Source: Allonocardiopsis opalescens
GTDB taxonomy: Bacteria > Actinomycetota > Actinomycetes > Streptosporangiales > Streptosporangiaceae
Assembly (NCBI RefSeq): GCF_003002095.1
Contig: NZ_PVZC01000001.1
Coordinates: 186,001 to 250,000 of the forward strand
Reading direction: 5' to 3'
Length of the DNA stretch: 64,000 bases
Positions 1 through 9,070 of this stretch are shown here, piece after piece. The notes beneath the pieces are model-generated. The model was not told the origin of the DNA and did no database searches. It saw only the letters and a list, made by a program, of their open reading frames with translations. Made by a program: the position numbers and the translations under genes. How positions within the stretch are numbered: the first letter of the stretch is position 1; each line of letters starts with the position of its first letter.

Positions 1-1572
1 CGGCCGTGGCGGCGCGGCGAGGCGCCCCGGATGCTGCTGCTGAGCGCGCTCGTGGTCGCCGGGCTCAGCCTGCCGTGGCTGCTGCCCGCGCTGCGCAGCG
101 GCGCGGGCACCGACCCGCTCGGCGTCGACCTGTTCGCGGTGCGCTCCGACAGCCCCTTCGGGCGGCTCGCCTCGGTGCTCACCCTGGGCGGGATCTGGAA
201 CGCCCGCGCGGTGCCCGCCGGATACGAGCACCCTGGCCTGGCAGCCGCCCGGCTGCTGCTGGCCGCCGCCGCGATCGCGGGCTGGGTCTGGCTGCTGCGG
301 CGCGGCCCCCGTCCGGTGTACGCGCGAGGGCTCAGCCTCGCCGCCGGACTCGGCCTGGCGGTCGCGCTGCTCGGCACGGTCGAGCCGGGCCGGGCGCTGC
401 TGCGCGCGCTGATCGGGCTGTGGCCCGGCTTCGGCCCGCTGCGCGACGGCCACCTCTACCTGGCCCCGCTCGCCCTGCTCCAGGCGGTCGGTCTGGCCGC
501 GGTGGTGCTGTGGCTGCGGACGCGGGCCGAGGGGCGGTCCGGCGCGGACCCCGGGGGTGGCGACCCGCACGAGGCGGCGGACGGGAGGGGCGGCGCTGCT
601 CCCGACCTCGGCGCACCCGCCTTGGACGGAACGGCAGAGGGGCGATCCGAAGCCGGCTCTGACCGGGACGCGTGGTCGCCTGTGGACGGAACGGCTGACG
701 GGCGGCACGGCGGGAGCCTCGGCGAGGACGTCCCGGGCGCGGACGGCGGGCGGACACCGGGCGGCTTCCGGCGGGCGCCCGCGCTCGCCGCCCTGGCCGT
801 CGCGCTGGTGGTGGCGCCGGTCGCGGTACTGCCGACCTTCATGTGGGGGGCGGCGGGACGGCTGGACGCCGTCGAGTACCCGGCGGACTGGACGCGCGTG
901 CAGGCGGTCGTGGACGGCGATCCGGCGCCCGGGGCGCTGGTCAGCCTGCCGTGGAGTCCGTACCGGGGCTTCGACTGGAACCCCGGCCGGGTGGTGCTGG
1001 ATCCAGCCGTGAAGCTGTTCGAGCGGCGGGTGGTGTTCAATGACGCGCTCAGCGTCTCGGTGCCGTCCGACGACGGCGGCCGCCTGGTGCGCACGGTGGC
1101 CGGGGAGGACCCGCTCGCCCAGCGGGTGGCGGAGGTGCTGCGCGCGGACGGGCCGCGGACGCCGGTCGAACCGGCGCTGGCCGAACTGGGCGTGCGGTAC
1201 GTGCTCGTGGAGCGGGCCGCCGCCGAGGCGGCCCGGGCGGCCGGGGAGGCGGCGGGCGCGGCGGACCCGGGCGGCGTGGACGATAACGTGTTCTCGGTCA
1301 CCCCGGATCCGGCATATCGGGTGTACCAGGGGTCTGAGCTGGAGCTTTACCGGCTGCCCGGCGGGGACGCCGATGCAGCTGGGGGCGGCCTTCCGGCGCT
1401 ATATGTTACTGGCTGGTCAGTAACAATCGGGCTGGCGCTCTGGTCAATCGGTGCATCAGGTTCTAGTCTTCCTGCATGCCTTCTCCCTATGCGGAAGGAG
1501 AGCCCGCGTGCTGCAAGTGATCGGCGCGTTCGCGGTGGGCCTGGTGCTCGCCCTGGCCATCACGGTCGGTAG
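1..1572 (+). CDS. Polytopic membrane protein of the envelope-glycan locus (5' truncated)
   Basis: The frame is open to the first base, so the true start lies outside the window. The protein has hydrophobic segments near the visible N-terminus (LLLSALVVAGLSLPWLLPAL), around residues 75-165 and near 260. An extracytoplasmic-looking part follows, with LPWSPYRGFDWNPG and ELGVRYVLVER. The latter resembles MGVGYLVVRNDL in the AftD-like protein downstream, which suggests a related GT-C or YfhO-like membrane fold. The low-complexity stretch around residues 175-250 looks like a loop. After about base 1400 the sequence stops looking coding, yet the frame runs on to 1572 and overlaps the next gene by 65 bases. 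The natural end may therefore be earlier, lost by a frameshift. No specific function is assigned. Confidence 0.6.
   Translation, partial: RPWRRGEAPRMLLLSALVVAGLSLPWLLPALRSGAGTDPLGVDLFAVRSDSPFGRLASVLTLGGIWNARAVPAGYEHPGLAAARLLLAAAAIAGWVWLLRRGPRPVYARGLSLAAGLGLAVALLGTVEPGRALLRALIGLWPGFGPLRDGHLYLAPLALLQAVGLAAVVLWLRTRAEGRSGADPGGGDPHEAADGRGGAAPDLGAPALDGTAEGRSEAGSDRDAWSPVDGTADGRHGGSLGEDVPGADGGRTPGGFRRAPALAALAVALVVAPVAVLPTFMWGAAGRLDAVEYPADWTRVQAVVDGDPAPGALVSLPWSPYRGFDWNPGRVVLDPAVKLFERRVVFNDALSVSVPSDDGGRLVRTVAGEDPLAQRVAEVLRADGPRTPVEPALAELGVRYVLVERAAAEAARAAGEAAGAADPGGVDDNVFSVTPDPAYRVYQGSELELYRLPGGDADAAGGGLPALYVTGWSVTIGLALWSIGASGSSLPACLLPMRKESPRAASDRRVRGGPGARPGHHGR
1404..1425. promoter_or_regulatory. Inverted repeat upstream of the DUF2613 gene
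   Basis: TGTTACTG and CAGTAACA form perfect 8-base arms around a 6-base centre. The repeat lies just upstream of a possible promoter (TGGTCA at 1441, 17-base spacer, TAGTCT at 1464). Its TTACTG/CAGTAA half sites resemble TetR-family operators, but no regulator gene adjoins it in the window. Confidence 0.4.
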
Positions 1573-1645
1573 CTCCATGGTCATCACCAACACCGCTGCT
1601 CCCGAGCCGGTGAACGAGCCGCTGTACAACTACGGCGACCGCTGA
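1508..1645 (+). CDS. DUF2613 small membrane peptide
   Basis: A 45-residue protein starting at GTG, with AAGGAG 8 bases upstream. A longer reading from 1451 is possible, but the ribosome binding site favours this start. It has one hydrophobic helix (about residues 3-25) and a short polar tail ending in NYGDR. The size, single N-terminal helix and YGDR ending match the actinobacterial DUF2613 family, whose function is unknown. It sits between envelope glycan genes, and a possible promoter and inverted repeat precede it. Confidence 0.7.
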   Translation: MLQVIGAFAVGLVLALAITVGSSMVITNTAAPEPVNEPLYNYGDR

Positions 1646-1889
1646 GCCGGTCCCGTCCTCTGAGCCGGTAGGGCGAGCGCTCCCGATCGCCCGGCCGCGT
1701 CCCCCGGCATCCGCGTCGGCCTTCCCCGTCCCGGCAGACCGCAGCGCGACCCCGGCGTGCGGGTCCGGGACCGGGCGTCGCCGTACCCGCAACCCGATGC
1801 GCGGCGTCCCCGCGCGCCCACGCAGGGTCAGGGCGGGCACCGGGAGCAGGGCCCGGCGCGGGCGGAAGCGACGGACAGGAAGGGGCGGT

Positions 1890-3197
1890 GTGGCGCAGAC
1901 GCACCGGAGACCGCGCACCGCGTCGGCGCCGCCCGGCCTGCGCGCGGTCCCCGCGGACCCGGCCGGGCGCCGCGGCGTACCGGTCCCGCGCGGCGCGGAC
2001 GCGCCCGCGCGGCGCCCGCTGGCCGGACGCCGGATCGCCCTGGTGAACTGGCGCGACCCCTGGCAATCGGTGGCCGGCGGCGCCGAAGAGTACGCGTGGC
2101 GGATGGCCCGGCACCTCACCGGCCAGGGCGCCGAGGTCGTCTTCGTGACCAGCAGGGAGCGGGGCCAGCCCGCCAGGGAGCGCCGCGCCGGGGTGTCCTT
2201 CCGCCGCATGGGCGGCGCCTACACCGTCTACCCGCTAGTGCTGCTCTGGCTGCTGCGGCACCGCCGCCGCTTCGACGCGGTCGTCGACTGCATGAACGGC
2301 ATCCCGTTCTTCTCCCCGCTGGTGCTGCCCCGGCGCACCCCGGTGGTCAGCGTGGTGCACCACGTCCACGACCTCCAGTTCAACGCCTACTTCTCCCGCC
2401 CTGTGGCCTGGCTCGGCCGCTTCATTGAGGGCCCGGTGGCCAGCCGGCTGTACCGGCGCTGCACCACGGTGACCGTCTCGGAGTCCTCGCGGCGGGCGCT
2501 GCGCGCCAAACTGGGCTGGCGGGCACCGATCACCGTCATCCGCAACGGCGCGCCCGCCGTCCAGCGGCTCGACACCGCCGCGCCGCCGGCCGACCTGGGC
2601 TCCCCGGCCCTGGTCAGCCTGGGCCGCCTGGTGGTGCAGAAGCGGGTGGTGCGCATCGTCGACGCCGCCGCCGAGCTGAGCGGGGACTGGCCGGGGCTGC
2701 GCGTGCACGTCATCGGGCGCGGCCCCGAGTCGGTGCCGCTGCGCGAGCGCATCGCCGAGCACGGCCTGGGCGGCCGGGTCCGGATGCACGGCTTCCTGCC
2801 CGAGCGCGAGAAGAACACGCTGCTCTCCCGCTGCCTGCTGCACGTCACCGCCTCGGAGTTCGAGGGCTGGGGGCTGACGGTCATCGAGGCGGCCGCCCTC
2901 GGGGTCCCCACCGTCGCCTACGACGTCGACGGGCTGCGCGACTCCGTGTGGGACGGGGTCACCGGCTGGCTGGTCCGTGAAGGTGAGACCCTGTCCGAAG
3001 TGGTCGGCCGGGCGCTGGCGGAGCTGGCCGACCCGGTCCGGGCCGCCGCCGTCCGGCAGGCGTGCCGGGACTGGGCGAAGCGGTTCACCTGGGAGCGGAG
3101 CGGACGGGAGATGACGACACTGCTGGCGGCCGAGATCGCCGGGCGCGAACGGCCCGGCCGGTCCCGCGCGGGCCGGTCCCGGGGAGCGCCTGGGTGA
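1890..3197 (+). CDS. GT4-family glycosyltransferase
   Basis: A retaining GT-B glycosyltransferase of family GT4 that should transfer a sugar from a nucleotide-sugar donor in the cytoplasm. Visible features are the N-terminal Rossmann start (RRIALVNWRDPW) with the glycine-rich acceptor loop AGGAEEYAWR, the donor-domain start LVSLGRLVVQKR, and the E-x7-E region SEFEGWGLTVIEAAALG near residues 320-336. The length of 435 aa is normal. GTG at 1890 was chosen because AGGAAGGGG lies just before it; upstream in-frame ATGs give an arginine-rich extension with no ribosome binding site. The stop overlaps the next start (GTGA), so translation is probably coupled to the AftD-like gene. The acceptor cannot be read from sequence; an envelope polysaccharide or lipid is likely from context. 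Confidence 0.85.
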   Translation: MAQTHRRPRTASAPPGLRAVPADPAGRRGVPVPRGADAPARRPLAGRRIALVNWRDPWQSVAGGAEEYAWRMARHLTGQGAEVVFVTSRERGQPARERRAGVSFRRMGGAYTVYPLVLLWLLRHRRRFDAVVDCMNGIPFFSPLVLPRRTPVVSVVHHVHDLQFNAYFSRPVAWLGRFIEGPVASRLYRRCTTVTVSESSRRALRAKLGWRAPITVIRNGAPAVQRLDTAAPPADLGSPALVSLGRLVVQKRVVRIVDAAAELSGDWPGLRVHVIGRGPESVPLRERIAEHGLGGRVRMHGFLPEREKNTLLSRCLLHVTASEFEGWGLTVIEAAALGVPTVAYDVDGLRDSVWDGVTGWLVREGETLSEVVGRALAELADPVRAAAVRQACRDWAKRFTWERSGREMTTLLAAEIAGRERPGRSRAGRSRGAPG

Positions 3198-6100
3198 TCC
3201 GGTGGCTCGCCAGGACCGGCGGCCGCGCGGACGGCGCCGGTCCCGGTCCCGGGGCGCCCGGGCCCGATCCGGTCCTGGTCCGGCGGCTCAGCCTGCTCGC
3301 GGTCTGCCTGCTGCTGGCCGCGATCGCCTTCAGCACGGAGCCGGGCCGGATCGTCGGCGACACCAAGCTCGACCTCACCATCGACCCGCTCGGCTTCCTG
3401 GGCCGCGCGCTGTACCTGTGGGACCCCGCCTACTTCGGGCAGCTGCAGAACCAGGCCTACGGCTACCTGTTCCCCAACGGCCCCTTCCACGCCCTGCTCA
3501 TCGCGCTGGACATGCCGGAGTGGGCGGTGCAGCGGCTGTGGATGGCGCTGCTGCTGTGCGCCGCGTTCACCGGCACGGTGCAGGTGGCGCGGGCGCTGGG
3601 CATCGGCGGCCTGCACACGCAGATCCTGGCCGGGCTCGCCTACGCGCTCGCGCCGCGCGTGCTCACCCTCATCTCGGCGAACTCCGCCGAACTCCAGCCC
3701 ACGATGCTGCTGCCGTGGATCCTGCTGCCGCTGGTGACCGGCGCCCGCGAGGGCCGCAGCCCGCTGCGGGCGGCCGCGCTGTCGGCCTGCGCCTTCCTGC
3801 TGTGCGGGGGCACGAACGCGGCGTCGGAGCTGGCCGTGCTGGTGGTGCCGCTGCTGTTCCTGCTGACCAGGGCGCCCGGCCCGCGCCGCCGCAGGCTGAC
3901 CGGCTGGTGGCTGACGGCGATCGCCATGGTCTCGTGCTGGTGGCTGGTGCCGCTGCTGATCATGGGGCGCTACGTCTACTCGTTCATGCCCTTCACCGAG
4001 GACGCGGCCACCACCACCAGCGTCACGTCGCTCACCAACGTGCTGCGCGGCACCACGAACTGGATGGGCTTCCTGCCCGTCGACGGGCGGCCGTGGCTGC
4101 CCGCGGGCTGGGAGCTGGCGGTGGTGCCGTGGCTGGTGGTGGTCACCGCGGTGCTGGCCGGGCTCGGCCTGGCGGGGCTGCTGGCCGGGCGGCTGCCCGA
4201 GCGCACCTTCCTGGTGGCGACCCTGCTGACCGGCGTCGCCATCCTGGCCGGCGGGCACGTCGGCGAGGTGGCCGGGGTGCAGGCGGAGTTCGTGCGGAAC
4301 CTGCTGGACGGGCCGCTCAGCCCGTTCCGCAATGTGCACAAGTTCGACGCGCTGGTCCGGCTGCCGCTCGTCCTCGGGCTGGCGAACCTGCCTGCGGCGG
4401 CCCGCGCCGTCGCCTGGCGCCGCGCGCTGCTGGGCTGCGGCGCGGCGGCCGTGGCGCTCAGCGCGGTCCCGGCCGTCACGGTCGGGGTGGCGCCGCGCGG
4501 CTCCTTCGAGGACGTGCCCGCCTACTGGCGGCAGGCGGTGGACTGGCTGAATGCCGAGGCGGGCGGTGCGATGGCGCTGGCCGTGCCCGGGTCGGGGCGC
4601 GGCGAGTACCTGTGGGGGCGGCCGATGGACGAGCCGCTGCAGCCGCTGTCGGACGGGCGCTGGTCCAATCACATGGTGATCCCGTGGGGCTCGGCCGGGA
4701 TCTCCCGGCTCCAGCACGAGTTGGACGCGCGCCTGTCCTCCGGCGAGGGTTCGGCCGGGTTGACGAGCACGCTGGCCAGGATGGGCGTCGGCTACCTGGT
4801 CGTCCGCAACGACCTGGACCGCGCCGGGCTGCGCGGCGCCTACCCGGCGCAGGTGCACAGCGCGCTGGAGTCCTCGCCCGGCATCCACCGGGTCGCGGAG
4901 TTCGGGCCGGTGGTGGGCGTGCCGGAGGGCGGCACCCAGGCGGGCGCCGACTGGATCGACCAGCCCTACCCGGCGGTGGAGATCTACCAGGTCGAGGAGG
5001 CCGCGCCGCTGGTCGGCACCGTGCCGGCCGAGGACGCGCTGCGCGTCACCGGCGGCCCGGAGGCGCTGCTGGCGCTGGCCGAGGAAGGCGTGCTGGACGA
5101 CGACCGGCCGGTGATCCTCGGCGACGACCCCGGCGCCGAGGCGATCGCCCCGGAGGCCACCGTGGTCACCGATACGCTGCGCCGCCGCGAGACCGCCTTC
5201 GCCGACGTGCGGCGCAATGACGGCCCCACGCTCACCGCAGCGCAGGAACGCTCGGAGTCCGGGCCGGTCAGCGATGTGCTCGACCCCGCCTGGGAGCCCT
5301 ACACCTCGGTGGCGGCGCCGCTGGGCGCCGCGGTGACCGCCTCGTCCTCGGCCGCCGACCTGGACGCGTCGGGGGCGCGCCGCGACGCCGGGCGCTCGCC
5401 CTTCGCGGCCGTCGACGGCGACCCGGGCACCGCGTGGCGGCCCGGCGCCTGGACGGGGCCGGTCGGGGAGTGGATCGAGATCGAGTTCGCCGAGCCGCTC
5501 GACCTGTCGGAGATCACCGTCGCCTTCGAGCACGACCCCTGGTCGCCCGCGCCGTCGCGGATCGAGCTGGCCACCGACGCCGGGCGGAGCACGGTTCCGG
5601 TGCAGGCGACGGACCGGCCGCAGCGCCTCTCTGTGCCGGAGGGGACGACCGAGCGGCTCCGGCTGCGTATCGACGCGCTCGACTGGGAGCCGGCCGCCCT
5701 GTTCGGCGTGTCGGCGGGCATCGCCGAGATCGAGGTGCCCGGGGTGGAGGTCGCCCGCACCGTCGAGGTGCCCGGAGTGGAGGGCGCGTCCACCACGGTG
5801 CTGACCGGCTCCGGCTCGGTGCCGGCCTGCGTCGAGGGTTCCGTCATGTGGACCTGCTCGGCCGCCCGCGAGGTGCTGGGCGAGGACGGCTACGGCTTCG
5901 ACCGCACCTTCCCCGTTTCCGGCGCGCTCGCCGAGGCGGGCGGCGCCCGGGTGAGCGGCCGCGTCACCGTCACCGACCCGGCGGAGGCCGACATGCGCGC
6001 CAACGCGCTGGCCGGCGGGCCGGACGCCTCGGTCTCCTCCGTCGCCGGCGCCCATCCGGCCGGGGCCGGATGGGCGGCGCTGGACGGCGACCCGTCCACC

Positions 6101-7438
6101 GCCTGGTACGCCGACCCCGGCGAGCGCGAGCCGCGGCTCGAACTGGACTTCGGGCGCACCGTCGACCTCGGCGAGACGCGGTTCGTGTTCGCCCGGCCGG
6201 AGTCGGTGAGCGCGCCGGTGCGCGTGTCGGTGGCGGCGGAGACCGCCGAGGGCACCCGGGTGGCCGAGGGATACCTGTCGTCCTCGGGCGAGCTGGACCT
6301 GGGGGAGCTGCGTGCCGAGCAGGCCGTCATCACCTTCACGCCGCCGCTCGGGCAGCCGCTCGAACTGGCGGAGGTCGAGATCGGCGGGGTGGAGCCGCGC
6401 GAGGTGCCGGCCGACCGGCCGATCCCGCCCGGCTGCGGGCTGGGGCCGACCCTGGAGGTCGACGGGACGCCGGTGCGGACCGAGATCGTGGACGGCACCG
6501 TCGGCGAGCTGCTGGCCGGGCGGCCGCTGGAGTACGCGAGCTGCGAGCCGGTGCCGCTGACGGGCGGCGAGGCGCGGCTGGCGCACAGCGAGCCCGGGGT
6601 GTACCGGCTGGAGTCGGCCGTGGTGGAGTCGGCGTCGGCGCCGCTGCCCGGCGGGGGCGGGGAGCCGGTCGAGCTGGGCGGGGCCGACGTCATCAGCTGG
6701 GGGCCGAGCAGCCGCGAGGTGCACGTCTTCGCCGAGGAGGACGGCTACCTGGTGGTGAACGAGAACTTCAACGAGGGCTGGCAGGCGACCGCGGGCGGCC
6801 GTGAGCTGGTGCCGGTCCGGCTGGACGGCTGGCGGCAGGCGTGGGAGCTGCCCGCGGGCACCTACGGCACCGTCACCATGCGCTACACCCCCGACACCGC
6901 CTACCAGCTGGCGCTCGGCGTGGGCGCCGGGCTGGTCGGCGGGCTGCTGTTCCTGCTGGCCGCGGCGCACCGCATCGGCGGCGCCGCGCTGCCGGCGGCC
7001 CGGCCCGGGCGGCCGCGGCTGCGGCTGCTGGTGCCGCTGACCGTCGCCTTGGGCGCCTGGACGGCCGGGGCCGCCGGGGTGGTGGTGCTGGGCGCCGCCC
7101 TCACCCTGGCGCTGTGGCCCGGCTGGGTCGAGCGGCGCTCCCGCTGGCTGACGGGACCCTGGCCGGTGCTGGTGCTGCTCACGCTGGCCGGGGGCTCGCT
7201 CGGCCTGGCCGGGGCGCTCGGCGCCGCGGCGCCGGAGTCCGTGGCCGACGCCCTCGGCGGCTGGGTGCCGCAGCTGCTCTGCCTGCCCGTCCTGGCCCGC
7301 CTCGCCGTGGCGCTGCGCCCGCGGCCCGCCCACGCCCGCCGCCCGTCCCGTCCGCCGCGCGCCCGCGCCCGCCGTCCGGCCGCCCCGCCCGCGGACGGCG
7401 TGGCCGACCTGGCCGGAACCGGCGGAGGGCTGCGGTGA
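3194..7438 (+). CDS. aftD: AftD-like alpha-(1->3)-arabinofuranosyltransferase (DUF3367)
   Basis: A very large (1414 aa) GT-C membrane transferase. The N-terminal third is polytopic and holds the family signature region IVGDTKLDLTIDPLGFLGRA followed by YLWDPAYFGQLQNQ, typical of AftD/DUF3367. In mycobacteria AftD adds arabinofuranose from decaprenyl-phosphoryl-arabinose to arabinan outside the membrane. Two discoidin (F5/8 type C)-like modules follow, near residues 705-870 and 930-1045, each with an AVDGDPGTAW or ALDGDPSTAW motif. A carbohydrate-binding-like part (NENFNEGWQA near residue 1195) and C-terminal membrane helices come next. The GTG start overlaps the GT4 stop by 4 bases, and the stop overlaps the next GTG the same way, so these genes form a tight operon. 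The genes that make its expected lipid donor lie at 20801-23980. Acceptor specificity is inference. Confidence 0.85.
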   Translation: MIRWLARTGGRADGAGPGPGAPGPDPVLVRRLSLLAVCLLLAAIAFSTEPGRIVGDTKLDLTIDPLGFLGRALYLWDPAYFGQLQNQAYGYLFPNGPFHALLIALDMPEWAVQRLWMALLLCAAFTGTVQVARALGIGGLHTQILAGLAYALAPRVLTLISANSAELQPTMLLPWILLPLVTGAREGRSPLRAAALSACAFLLCGGTNAASELAVLVVPLLFLLTRAPGPRRRRLTGWWLTAIAMVSCWWLVPLLIMGRYVYSFMPFTEDAATTTSVTSLTNVLRGTTNWMGFLPVDGRPWLPAGWELAVVPWLVVVTAVLAGLGLAGLLAGRLPERTFLVATLLTGVAILAGGHVGEVAGVQAEFVRNLLDGPLSPFRNVHKFDALVRLPLVLGLANLPAAARAVAWRRALLGCGAAAVALSAVPAVTVGVAPRGSFEDVPAYWRQAVDWLNAEAGGAMALAVPGSGRGEYLWGRPMDEPLQPLSDGRWSNHMVIPWGSAGISRLQHELDARLSSGEGSAGLTSTLARMGVGYLVVRNDLDRAGLRGAYPAQVHSALESSPGIHRVAEFGPVVGVPEGGTQAGADWIDQPYPAVEIYQVEEAAPLVGTVPAEDALRVTGGPEALLALAEEGVLDDDRPVILGDDPGAEAIAPEATVVTDTLRRRETAFADVRRNDGPTLTAAQERSESGPVSDVLDPAWEPYTSVAAPLGAAVTASSSAADLDASGARRDAGRSPFAAVDGDPGTAWRPGAWTGPVGEWIEIEFAEPLDLSEITVAFEHDPWSPAPSRIELATDAGRSTVPVQATDRPQRLSVPEGTTERLRLRIDALDWEPAALFGVSAGIAEIEVPGVEVARTVEVPGVEGASTTVLTGSGSVPACVEGSVMWTCSAAREVLGEDGYGFDRTFPVSGALAEAGGARVSGRVTVTDPAEADMRANALAGGPDASVSSVAGAHPAGAGWAALDGDPSTAWYADPGEREPRLELDFGRTVDLGETRFVFARPESVSAPVRVSVAAETAEGTRVAEGYLSSSGELDLGELRAEQAVITFTPPLGQPLELAEVEIGGVEPREVPADRPIPPGCGLGPTLEVDGTPVRTEIVDGTVGELLAGRPLEYASCEPVPLTGGEARLAHSEPGVYRLESAVVESASAPLPGGGGEPVELGGADVISWGPSSREVHVFAEEDGYLVVNENFNEGWQATAGGRELVPVRLDGWRQAWELPAGTYGTVTMRYTPDTAYQLALGVGAGLVGGLLFLLAAAHRIGGAALPAARPGRPRLRLLVPLTVALGAWTAGAAGVVVLGAALTLALWPGWVERRSRWLTGPWPVLVLLTLAGGSLGLAGALGAAAPESVADALGGWVPQLLCLPVLARLAVALRPRPAHARRPSRPPRARARRPAAPPADGVADLAGTGGGLR

Positions 7439-8457
7439 GCGGCGGGACGGGAACGCGCCTGGCCGGCCTGGTCGGGGTGGCGCTCGGCGCGTGCCTGCTG
7501 GCGCTGGCGCCGCTGCTGCCGACCGTGGTCGCCGGGCAGCTGGACCGGATCGCGATGCCCGTCGGCACGGTGAGCTGGGAGCTGCTGGGCGGCGACGCTT
7601 CTTATTTGGACACGCGCACCTGGGAGGAGCGCACCGGCGAGCCGGTGGCGGTCCGCACCGACATCTGGGCGCATCCAGAGGTCTCCGACGCCGACCGCGC
7701 CGTCTGGTCGATGCGCACCACGGTGCTGGGCGAGGACGCGGTGCTGGACCACGTCGAGCGGCGGGCCGCCTTCGACCGGCGCACCGGGCTGGCCGTCGAC
7801 TGCTGCGGCGCGCACGTGGCCGGCGACTTCGGCGCCCCTCAGGAGGGCCTGGTCTTCGCCTTCCCACCCGGGGAGCCGCCCGGCGACCGCCCGTTCTACG
7901 ATCCGACACTGCGCGCGGCCGCGCAGATGGCCTACGACGGCGCCGAGACCCTGCACGGACTCGCCGTGCACCGCTACACCCAGCACATCGAGCCCACCCC
8001 GGTACCCGGACCGGAGCGCCGCGTCCCCGCCGAACTGGTCGGCCTCCCCGGCCCCGACCCGGTACCGGTGCAGCGCCACCTGGAGCTGACCCGCACCTAC
8101 TGGGTGGAACCGGTGACCGGCCGCGTCGTCGCCATCGCCGAGGACCGCGCCGAGACCCTGCACCCCGAGGACGGCGGCACCCCCGCCGACCTGCTCCGCG
8201 CCGAACTACTGACCCCCGAGTCGGCCGTGGCCGCCAATGCCGCGTCCATACGCGACCAGGCGCTGTGGCGGCGCGCCGTGGACGGATGGCTACCGATTGC
8301 CTTCGGGGCGGTGGGGCTGGTCCTGGTGGTCGGCGGCGCCCTGCTCGTCCGGCGGGCCTCGCGCCGCACGGCGGCCACGGGCGCCGAGGGGGTGGGCGGA
8401 CCGGCGGCGGAGCAGACCGAGCTAGACCGGGAGCGGCCAGCCGGGGCTGTCGGGTGA
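7435..8457 (+). CDS. DUF3068 (PorA-family-like) membrane protein, copy 1
   Basis: 340 aa starting at a GTG that overlaps the AftD stop (GTGA). It has one N-terminal membrane helix (residues 8-30), a long extracytoplasmic domain and a second helix near residues 283-305. The domain has a vicinal Cys pair (DCCGAH, residues 121-126) and the conserved YWVEPVTGRVV block, features of DUF3068. Some databases label this family porin PorA, but its function is not established. A paralogue lies at 19837-20790 with the same plan. Its last 36 bases overlap the convergent methyltransferase remnant. Confidence 0.85.
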   Translation: MSGGTGTRLAGLVGVALGACLLALAPLLPTVVAGQLDRIAMPVGTVSWELLGGDASYLDTRTWEERTGEPVAVRTDIWAHPEVSDADRAVWSMRTTVLGEDAVLDHVERRAAFDRRTGLAVDCCGAHVAGDFGAPQEGLVFAFPPGEPPGDRPFYDPTLRAAAQMAYDGAETLHGLAVHRYTQHIEPTPVPGPERRVPAELVGLPGPDPVPVQRHLELTRTYWVEPVTGRVVAIAEDRAETLHPEDGGTPADLLRAELLTPESAVAANAASIRDQALWRRAVDGWLPIAFGAVGLVLVVGGALLVRRASRRTAATGAEGVGGPAAEQTELDRERPAGAVG

Positions 8458-9070
8458 GCCGAGCCAGACCCGTTCCTCGGCGGGGGTGACGGTGAGGCCG
8501 AAGGCCGACTGGTGGGGTGAGCCGTGGGCGTGCCAGGTCTCGATGGCGCCCTCGACCTGGTCCCACAGCCGCAGCGGGCCGCGCTGGGTGACGGTGTGTC
8601 CGCCGTGGTCGTCGGGGGTGGTGTAGGCGAGGGAGCCGGTGGCGGTGTCGCGGAGGACCACCCGGTCGGTCCCGGCGCCGATGGCGACGGCGGAGGGCGC
8701 GGCGAGCTGGGCGACCCAGCGCCCGGTCCAGTCGGCCAGCTCCATGGGGTCCACGCGGGCCGCTCGGCGGTCCCCGGGCCGGAGTTCGAGCAGCCCTCCG
8801 TCAGGGGGAAGGTGCGGGCGGGCCATCATGAAGGAGGTGTAGCCGGGCAGGAAGCGGCCCTGGGCGCCGCCGTCGTCGTCCAGCTCTTCGCGGCCGCATC
8901 CACGGTGATGGACCGCTGCCCGGGCGGCTCACGTACACAGCGGACGGAAGGAACACCTCGCGCGGAACGGCCTCGACGGCGGCACGCCAGAGCGGGTCGG
9001 ACAGGTGCCAGTCCGGATCGGCGGCGAGTTCGTCGGCCAGCCGTTCGCGGTACGCGGCGGGGTCCTTCAC
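8422..9070 (-). pseudogene. Remnant of a PIMT-like (protein-L-isoaspartate O-methyltransferase) gene
   Basis: Two pieces of one methyltransferase survive in different frames. The N-terminal piece (from GTG 9070) reads AYRERLADELAADPDWHLSD and then VPREVFLPSAVYV, typical of actinobacterial PIMT homologues. It breaks down near 8930. From about 8900 to 8422 another frame reads FLPGYTSFMMARPHLPPDGG and a C-terminal domain ending PGWPLPV, the usual end of the same family. The SAM-binding centre is missing. About 650 bases remain where roughly 1.1 kb would be expected, so an internal deletion with frame loss is likely. The start overlaps the kinase stop (GTGA), showing that it was the last gene of the island operon. 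PIMT homologues in RiPP clusters make isoaspartate or aspartimide; whether this one did is inference. Confidence 0.7.

Noticed and set aside
2918-8566. A 1882-codon open frame on the minus strand opposite the GT4 and AftD-like genes
   Set aside because: Its translation is Arg/Pro/Gly/His-rich with no domain. It is the stop-free shadow expected opposite a GC-rich gene with clear motifs on the plus strand.
8422-8829. A 135-codon ORF as an independent intact gene
   Set aside because: It begins within the conserved C-terminal half of a PIMT-like methyltransferase whose N-terminal end lies upstream in another frame, so it is a fragment.
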